The notes below the pieces were generated by a model, which made no database searches, had not been told where the DNA came from, and saw only the letters and a list, made by a program, of their open reading frames with translations. Positions 57,484 to 64,000 of a DNA stretch of 64,000 nt are shown here, piece by piece (positions within the stretch are counted from its first letter, which is position 1; every line of letters starts with the position of its first letter). Source of the DNA: Pythium myriotylum. Taxonomy: Eukaryota; Oomycota; Peronosporomycetes; Pythiales; Pythiaceae. The translations under genes and the position numbers were made by a program. The DNA lies in contig JALJCQ010000022.1 in NCBI GenBank assembly GCA_023091665.1, positions 1,116,001 to 1,180,000 on the forward strand, written 5' to 3'.

Positions 57484-60081
57484 TTAAATTTGAAGCCCTG
57501 ACTCGGATGCTGCGAGATGCAGTCGGTGGAGGGCCTCAGTCGCTGTCGGTCGGTGGGCAGGGTCGAGCGATACGCACTCACGTGCAAGCTGCTGGATTTC
57601 TGTGTAGGCTAGCGACTCCGTGAGCGAAATCGTCACCCTTCCGGCAGAAATAAGCTGCAACAGCGTCGTCTGGGTCAGGAATCGACCAGTCTCCTCGTCG
57701 CGCACTTGGGAGTACGGAAGCTGCTGCGTGTCGAGCTCCGAGAGCACCACACCGAACGAGTACATATCGGCCTTCTCATCGTACCGCTCGCCCAGCATGA
57801 TCTCCGGCGCCATCCACAGCGTTGAGCCGATGCCCGAAGTCATTGTCTCGTCGGCTCGTTCTCGGGAGACCCCAAAGTCTGTCACCTTCGCGTTCCATTC
57901 CGCGTCAAGGAGGATGTTCTTTGACTTGAGGTCTCGGTGCAGCACAGGCTTCTCCAACGTATGCAGATACATCAGCGCGTGCGAAACATGAAGAGCGATC
58001 TTAACCTTTTCTGGGTCGAAGCCGTGAGGGCGTGGCGGTGAAGAAGTCTCGAAGGAAGCGAGTAGCGAAGTGAGATCTCCGCCAGCCATGTACTCGGTGA
58101 CGACGCAGAGCTCCGCAAGCGACTCCCACGCGACGGCGACGAATCGCACGATGCGCGGGTGCTCGAGCGCCGACATCATCTTAATCTCGTTCTGGAAGAT
58201 CTTGATCTGGGCGATGTTCTTGCGCTTGGACGGAAGCAGTGTCTTGATAGCCACGGCCTCCCCGTGGTAGGTACCGCGGTAGACCTCGCCGAAGCCACCC
58301 GAACTGATCAGCTCGCCCCTCTTCACTGTCTCAAACGGCACACGGACGACAAGCAGCTCTTCATCGTCCCAGGGTGTGCAGAACGAGCGCGATGCGGTCA
58401 CCGTGAAGTTTCCTCGTGTGTACATGGCGCTAGATCGTACTGTTTCGCACTCAGATCCGTGTTGCGACTCGAGCATTGATGGGCTGAACTTGTCCTTTTT
58501 GAATCGGCTTTGGGTCGCGTTCCGCTTCTGTCTCACATACATCACGATAGCGACCACGGCAACGAGCACAGTCATCATGCCGAACGAGACACCGACAAGC
58601 GTCGTGACTTTCACGGTTGCTGGCCCCGAGTTAGAGTTGCCGCCACCGGAGGTTGGTGACTCATTGGACTGGTTATCACCCGTAACCGCACTAGACAAGC
58701 TGATGTGTCGTGCTGGGGCGGGTCCCGTTCCGAATGACCCCGCTCCGCTTCCAGTCGTGATAACGGGTGTGTTGTTGAAACTTTCAGCCTGTACAACAGT
58801 GTAGTTCGCTTTCGCAGGTACAATAGTATGGTTTGCTTGCGCCGGAATCGAGGTTACAGTCGGAGGTTTAGATGTCGTGGCCTGAGACTCGTCGTGTTTG
58901 CTAGATGGGCTCGGGCTGCTGCTCGCTGGCACCAAAGTGTTGGTAGGAACTGGAGCTGAAGTTTGCGTCGGTGTGTTCGGCGTTGGAGTAGCTTTGGGTG
59001 CGGACGAGATCACCGTAGGGGGCGTTCCCGGCGTCGTCACTGATGGAATAGTTCCTGGAGCCACAGACACTGGTGCGATTGTGATCGGGATCGAGGTCGG
59101 TAACGTGGGCAGTGGAAGAGGGGCGATCACAGGAGAAACCACAGTGTCGACCACTTTGGTCACACCGTTCACTGTGCCGTCGACAACTTTAGCAACGCCA
59201 TTAACTGTGCCATCGACCACTTTAGCGACGCCATCTACTGTGCCGTCGACCACTTTAGCAACACCGTCCACCGTCCCGTCGACGACCTTTGCGACTCCGT
59301 TTACTGTGCCGTCGACCACTTTGGCCACTCCGTCGACTGTGCTGTCTACCACCTTGGCCACGCCGTCCACCGTCCCGTCGACCGCCTTGGCCACACCATT
59401 GACTGTGCCGTCGACCACCGTAGCCACACCGTTGACTGTGCCGTCGACCACCTTGGCTACACCATTGACTGTGCTATCCACCACCTTGGCCACGCCGTCC
59501 ACCGTCCCGTCGACCACCTTGGCCACACCATTGACTGTGCCGTCTACCACCTTAGCCACACCATTCAAGGTGTCCGCCACCACATCGGGAGAGCCGTTCA
59601 GGGTGCCGCTGACCGCATTGTTCACCGTTTCGAGGGTACCGCCGACTGTGTCGCTCAAAGTGCTGACTGTGCCCCCAACTGTGTCGCTCAAAGTGTTCAC
59701 TGTGCCGCCGACTGCATCGCTGACAGTGTCGAGAGTCCCGCCAACAGCGTCGCCGACAGTGCTGAGTGTGCCGCCCACTGCCTCGGTCGCAGTGTTCAGC
59801 GTCCCGTTAACCGCGTCGCCCACAGTGTGAAGTGTGTCGCCTACCGCGTCGCTCGCAGTGTCAAGTGTCCCTTTGACCGCGTCGCTCACGGTGTTCAGCG
59901 TACCGCCGGTCGCGGTGTCCGCAGTGTGGAGCGTTCCTCCCACCGCATTGCTAACGGTGTTGACCACGCCCGAGGTTGGTTCCTACATTAAGCAAGGCGC
60001 CGCTCGTGAGCTCGCTGCCTCGACGGTCTCCGCTAGCACTGCGGGCCTACATACCTGGAGCAGCCCTCCCAGCAACGACAT
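57484..60081 (-). CDS. TKL receptor-like kinase with 25 x 11-residue repeat ectodomain; two exons, 841 residues
   Basis: The main frame (57484-59982) has no ATG at its 5' end, and an in-frame TAG lies just upstream. A short exon at 60055-60081 (ATG, MSLLGGLLQ) ends CAG|GTATGT. The 72-nt intron 59983-60054 ends AATGTAG, and joining keeps phase 0. The ectodomain holds 25 head-to-tail 11-residue repeats (GGTLDTVSDAV type, then DGTVNGVAKVV type), then a Pro/Thr/Ser-rich stalk. A transmembrane helix follows (about 467-490, TTLVGVSFGMMTVLVAVVAI), then the kinase: SSGGFGEVY, VAIKTLL, HRDLKSKN, DFG, STLWMAPEI. Kinase, stalk and repeats are secure. The first exon is short and gives a weak signal peptide, so the 5' end is less certain. 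Confidence 0.82.
59149..59973 (-). repeat. 33-bp tandem repeat array coding 25 hendecads
   Basis: 825 bp of uninterrupted 33-bp units encoding 11-residue repeats. The N-terminal 12 units are of the GGTLNTVSDAV kind and diverged. The remaining 13 are of the DGTVNGVAKVV kind and nearly identical, suggesting more recent expansion at that end. Hydrophobic positions recur every 3-4 residues, as in membrane-binding amphipathic 11-mer helices. Confidence 0.9.
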
Positions 60082-61552
60082 CGTGAGGGTCACAGAGTCG
60101 CGAAAGAACAGTGAGCCCCTGGCAGAGGAGCCCGCGCGGCTGCCTTGCGCCACGGTGCAAACGAAGCGACGCGACGCGTTTCCTGCTGGCAGGTGATGAG
60201 CCCTTGTGCATGTGACGCACGCATCCGCCGCACGGTCTGGCTTTTTTCCATGCTGAGATTCCAAAATCAGGTGATACCGACCTCCTCTGTATTTCCAATT
60301 TGTATAGTATACAGTTTCATGACATTTCTAAATGTACCGTGGAATGGAGCGTCGACATGGTCATTTTGGAGAGGAGCCGCGGCGATGAGTGTGCGATTAT
60401 CGACTCGTCGCTAGGGTGAACGACTCGACATCTGCTTGCTTTGTGTGCCTGTCGTGTATACTCAGAAACTGATCAGCCCCTTTGACAAAGTGCTGCAAAG
60501 CCACGGAGGACTCTCTGGCTCCAACTTATCTACATCACGGTGGGATCTCGAGTTGAAATACCACCGTGGGGTGTCCTTGTGCGACTGAGCCTTTCGATTC
60601 GGTGCACAGCTAGTCTTCATTGCAAGACATTTATTCGCGTGTTATCCACATCCTTGCACATGCGTGCAGAATGCTCAATCTAGAAATTTTGGCATCTGAT
60701 GTGGCCGGGGCCTTGGAGCGCTTCTCCGGACGCAGGTGAATCCGACAGTGTCGTAATTCCACTCCGACTCGCGGATCGTCATCGGAACGCAATGGAAAGA
60801 AAAAACTTGACGGAAGAAAAGGCTCTCGTTCCGTGATGTGTCGAACTCGCGACCGCGACCACAAACGATTGCCATGTCGTGACCTCCGGTGCGCTCTGAG
60901 CCATAAAGCCTGAACTGCCCCTATGAAAGAGTGACCAGGGCGGTTCAAAGAAATCCCCTCTTGCTTCACAACACGCGTGCCCAGCTCGTGTTGTATTGAC
61001 GAGACCCCTAAAAGAGCGCCGATCCACTCAGCTTCAACGATTGCCATATGGAGTTGTCTCAATGCCCACTGACCGACCTGTTTGTGAGTTTTTGACAGGG
61101 AAAATCCTCCTCCCGGGCATCTTTGTCTAGTCCGCTTTCTCAGCTGGAGCGTTGTCTCCGTAGAGGGTAGGGCAGGCTCTTGCAGAGAGCCTCTCCTCAG
61201 GACCCTGGGTTCCCCCCCATCTATATGCTGGTAACAAACAGCACGTGGTCCACCGTGTGGAAAATGCGTTGGGGGAGGGAGGGAAGTAGGAGAGGGGGGA
61301 CCCTTCGTAGATCGCAAAGCACCAATGTTGCACCCTAAACTGGCTACGCGATGGGGTCTTTTTCGAGTCAGTCCACTGGGTCCGGGTCTCAGCCTCAGAT
61401 CTCCATTTTTCGGGGGCGCTTTCTGATTCCTGGCTCAGATCCTCTTACGTACGCACCCCCATGTCTCATCGAACTTAACAGCTAAAGTACGCATCTTGGA
61501 CTCCGACCGAACTTAGCGGGAGCTCTCTCTCTCTCTCTCAGAAAGAACCCGC
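60082..61552. other. Intergenic region
   Basis: No convincing gene or repeat family. A (CT)n microsatellite at about 61524-61540 lies just before the next gene. The minus-strand frame at 60631-61317 has no recognisable domain. Confidence 0.45.
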
Positions 61553-61654
61553 ATGGATATGCGAAGGGCATGCTGCGCGCCGTCGTTCGCTTTGCGCGCG
61601 ACATTGCCAAGCTCCCGAGCTTCCCGCGCGCGCGGCGAGCGCATGAGTGCATAG
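61553..61654 (+). promoter_or_regulatory. Overlapping upstream ORF at the 777-residue gene
   Basis: An ATG 17 bases before the main start opens a 33-codon frame that ends 82 bases inside the main coding sequence. If transcribed it should lower initiation at 61570, or the transcript may start between the two ATGs. Confidence 0.4.
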
Positions 61655-63903
61655 ACGAGACACGCAGCGACGCCGACAGCGACGACGAGGACGAGTTCCC
61701 GTCGCTGGGCGCCGTGATCCAGCTCGTCGCGACCGACAAAGTGCCCGGCCAAGTGCTGCCGCGCGCCCAGGAGGTCTGGCTCGCGCTGCTGCCGTTCCAG
61801 GACCTGGGCCGAAAAGTGCCCGAGCACGTGCAGTTCGACCTCATCCAGAAGCGCCGCACGTTCCTCGACGTGCTCGTGCGGCTCGCGCAGTCGGACGATT
61901 TCCGATGGGCCGCCGACAAGCTGCACTGCGGCGAGGCCGTCGGCCCCAAGACCGACAACTCGTTCTGGCTCGACCTGCTGCGCGCGCTCAGCCCGCGTGC
62001 TATGCACGACGAGACGCTCGAGCTCGAGCGCAACTTGATCGCGCTGAGCCGGGCGCGACGGCCGCGGTTCCTGCTCTGCTTCGCGAACGACATCTCGGGG
62101 GTGGACGTTGCCGGGCTCCTGGACGAGTATTTGTTCACGTCGGACGACGACATTGCCGAACTGGAAGGCGCGTACATGAAAGAGGCGCTCGACGTGCTGG
62201 ATGTGGACGACTGGGGCGACGTTGAAGTTGAGATTGGGCTCAGTTTCACGAAGGGCAAAGTCTCGCACGCGGCAATGGCGAGCCTCGTCGACGTGCTTGA
62301 CAGACTCCACACAAAGGAAAGTGGTGGGATCCGATTCCGCGCGACAACTCTTCGCTTTGGAGCCGAGTGCACGTTCCAAGCCAAGGCCCTCGAGTTATTG
62401 GGTCAGTATCGGCTACGTCCGACTTGTACAGTCAAAAGCATTCGGCTCGGAAAGCTCACGGATGTTAAAGTCATCGCGAAAAGCGACATCTTCGCGCAAC
62501 TTGTTCGTGGATTCGGTTACCTGGAAAGTCTATCCGTATCGACGTTTGAGAGCTTCGAGGCGTTGGCCTCCGCAGCAAGATATGGTGGTGCGTCGCTTCT
62601 GCAGGAGGTTGATGTCCGCTACTCCGCCACGACTCTACATGCTGCATGGCTTGCTTTTGCTTTCTTCCACGTTGACTCGCGATCGACAGTTTCGTCAGTG
62701 TGCCTACGACTTCCCCGTTGTAAGCGTGACGCCGTTCCCATGGTACTTACGTCAGAGTGGATTGCAGCGTTCATGAGAACGCTTCAAAGCAGTCGAGCCG
62801 AAATTGATTTGGCTGGTATTGAAGGAGGCAGTGCTCTACCGCAAATGACAAAGTCGGGTCAGCAAACGCGCGAGTTCGTTAGACTGCAGCCCGGTGCGAA
62901 CGCTAAAGCGGCCCCAGTGAACGGAGCTAAAAGTGTGTGCAACCTCGGTAGGAAAGATCTTGAGTACGAAGTTCTCATAAGATACAAAAGCGCAGCGGCT
63001 ATCATTATTCCGGGAGTCGGCTTGGGTTGGATCCCCCTCTCTGCAATCGTAAGTGAACGAGTAGAGACGTCAAAGCTTGTGAGCGACAGTGCGATCAAGA
63101 CGAACGATCGGATCACCTCGTTTGTGTGGGACGGCACAACTGTCGAAAGCGAAGGCGACGCAGACACTGACGAAACCCACGCCGATTTGTTCGTCGAACT
63201 GCTAGCGATCATCGGTGAGCCTCTGCGGACGCTATATCTTCCAGCATCCGGGCTAACGACGCCTCAGCTGGAGCAAGTCTTACGATTCTGTCCAAACCTG
63301 ACCCACCTCAACATTTGCGGACACAATCTGCTCGACCTCCAGCCCTTCGAAGATGCGTATGCAAGCGGGCAGTGCAGGATCTCTTCCCTTAGCATTGCCA
63401 AGAGCGAACACCGTCAATATGATTCGACCAGAGCCCTCAGTGCAATGACGAAAATTCTTGAAGGCAAAGGAAAAAGCGTGTTGCGAGAGCTTATCGTCGA
63501 TCTTCAGTGTTCGAATTCCTCAACTACTCATGCCCACCTGGATGCAGTCTCATCGTTTGCAAAAGCTATGAGCTCGAGTCCGAGCATGCAGTATCTCCAC
63601 CTTGCTTGCTCGGTCGAACAACTGAACAATCACCTGATTCGCTTTCCAGTCGATTTTGGCTCCAATCCTTTCAGCTATGCACCGATGCGACTTAGCTCCA
63701 AGCTCGCCTTCCTGAGTGTGATGTACCACTACCGGGACCAGCGAAGTATGAGTCGCCTTGACTCCAGCGTGCTCGCCACGATATTCACCTTCGGCCAAGA
63801 TGGGGTCCCACGGCGCGTACTACGCAATGCTTCAATGACAATCGACAAATGTTCATGTGCGTTATGCGAGGCCATCCCGCGCGCCAAACGAATACGACCC
63901 TGA
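61570..63903 (+). CDS. Uncharacterised 777-residue protein with LRR-like C-terminal part
   Basis: ATG at 61570, stop at 63901-63903, no introns needed. No signal peptide or membrane helix, so cytoplasmic or nuclear. The N-terminal 50 residues are basic then acidic (ETRSDADSDDEDEFPSLG). The middle is a helical, Leu-rich region. From about residue 540 there are LRR-like repeats (LRTLYLPASGLTTPQLEQVL, NLTHLNICGHNLLDLQPF, ISSLSIAKS). The C-terminus has a Cys-rich patch (KCSCALCEAI). No enzyme motif or named family is recognised. A 33-codon upstream ORF (61553-61654) overlaps the start in another frame. Codon use and length suggest a real gene; function unknown. Confidence 0.7.
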   Translation: MLRAVVRFARDIAKLPSFPRARRAHECIDETRSDADSDDEDEFPSLGAVIQLVATDKVPGQVLPRAQEVWLALLPFQDLGRKVPEHVQFDLIQKRRTFLDVLVRLAQSDDFRWAADKLHCGEAVGPKTDNSFWLDLLRALSPRAMHDETLELERNLIALSRARRPRFLLCFANDISGVDVAGLLDEYLFTSDDDIAELEGAYMKEALDVLDVDDWGDVEVEIGLSFTKGKVSHAAMASLVDVLDRLHTKESGGIRFRATTLRFGAECTFQAKALELLGQYRLRPTCTVKSIRLGKLTDVKVIAKSDIFAQLVRGFGYLESLSVSTFESFEALASAARYGGASLLQEVDVRYSATTLHAAWLAFAFFHVDSRSTVSSVCLRLPRCKRDAVPMVLTSEWIAAFMRTLQSSRAEIDLAGIEGGSALPQMTKSGQQTREFVRLQPGANAKAAPVNGAKSVCNLGRKDLEYEVLIRYKSAAAIIIPGVGLGWIPLSAIVSERVETSKLVSDSAIKTNDRITSFVWDGTTVESEGDADTDETHADLFVELLAIIGEPLRTLYLPASGLTTPQLEQVLRFCPNLTHLNICGHNLLDLQPFEDAYASGQCRISSLSIAKSEHRQYDSTRALSAMTKILEGKGKSVLRELIVDLQCSNSSTTHAHLDAVSSFAKAMSSSPSMQYLHLACSVEQLNNHLIRFPVDFGSNPFSYAPMRLSSKLAFLSVMYHYRDQRSMSRLDSSVLATIFTFGQDGVPRRVLRNASMTIDKCSCALCEAIPRAKRIRP

Positions 63904-64000
63904 GTTCCGAGCCCGATTGGATAAGCGTGCTCATGACCGTGGAAGTGTCCCATGCCACGAGCAAACGTCTCGAATCCTAAGAGTAGGATGAACTCGATGG

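Noticed and set aside
58898..59830. 310-codon plus-strand ORF rich in VPSTTLATP repeats
   Set aside because: It is the antisense shadow of the 33-bp hendecad repeats of the 57484-60081 kinase; any 3n repeat keeps several frames open.
61482..62384. Two roughly 290-300-codon minus-strand ORFs
   Set aside because: Antisense to the N-terminal half of the 777-residue gene, which has the better start and composition; the minus frames are Ser/Arg-rich without domains.
1..64000. CRISPR arrays, bacterial operons or prophage
   Set aside because: No regularly spaced repeats with unique spacers. Gene structure, promoters and transposons are eukaryotic. No tRNA or rRNA gene was recognised either.

Overview
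The window looks like nuclear DNA of a plant-associated oomycete of the Phytophthora/Peronospora type. The evidence is a transglutaminase-type elicitor carrying a Pep-13-like peptide, small secreted proteins with an RxLR-like motif just after the signal peptide, oomycete-style initiator promoters, mostly intronless genes, a group of membrane-anchored tyrosine-kinase-like (TKL) kinases, and retrotransposon types known from oomycetes (chromodomain Gypsy with two RNase H domains, L1 with plant-type RNase H, Crypton). The species is not determined.

Layout. 1-6.1 kb: the 5' part of an L1-like retrotransposon on the minus strand (ORF1 with a zinc motif and an OTU-protease domain; ORF2 endonuclease broken by an in-frame stop), next to the 3' end of another L1 copy on the plus strand. 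6.1-14.3 kb: a large, almost perfect inverted repeat with 2.9 kb arms and a 2.4 kb spacer. It carries five paralogous small secreted RxLR-like effector candidates (two per arm, one in the spacer), a truncated sixth at the outer edge, and a TIR-bearing MITE in each arm. 15.2-33.1 kb: seven TKL receptor-like kinases of several architectures, with the transglutaminase elicitor gene among them. 34.1-53.7 kb: a nest of transposons. An old, broken Ty1/copia element is interrupted by a young, complete Ty3/gypsy element (Chronos-like; near-identical 1.02 kb LTRs, 5-bp target duplication, long antisense accessory gene) and by a decayed Crypton tyrosine-recombinase fragment. 53.9-54.9 kb: a gene whose protein begins with an almost exact copy of the histone H3 N-terminal tail, followed by a chromo-like domain and an OTU/papain-like cysteine-protease domain. 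55-57.2 kb: intergenic DNA with very short L1 3' ends, one flanked by a 17-bp target duplication. 57.5-60.1 kb: an eighth TKL kinase, with one predicted 72-nt intron and an ectodomain of 25 uninterrupted 11-residue repeats. 61.6-63.9 kb: a conserved-looking 777-residue protein of unknown function with a weakly LRR-like C-terminal part.

How the parts fit. The secreted proteins and elicitor act outside the cell or in the host interface. The TKL kinases share one kinase core on very different ectodomains, which suggests a locally duplicated and diversified surface-sensing family. Transposons have repeatedly landed between the two ends of this cluster. The most unusual item is the histone-H3-tail mimic fused to a chromo-like reader, lying beside retroelements, one of which has its own chromodomain integrase.
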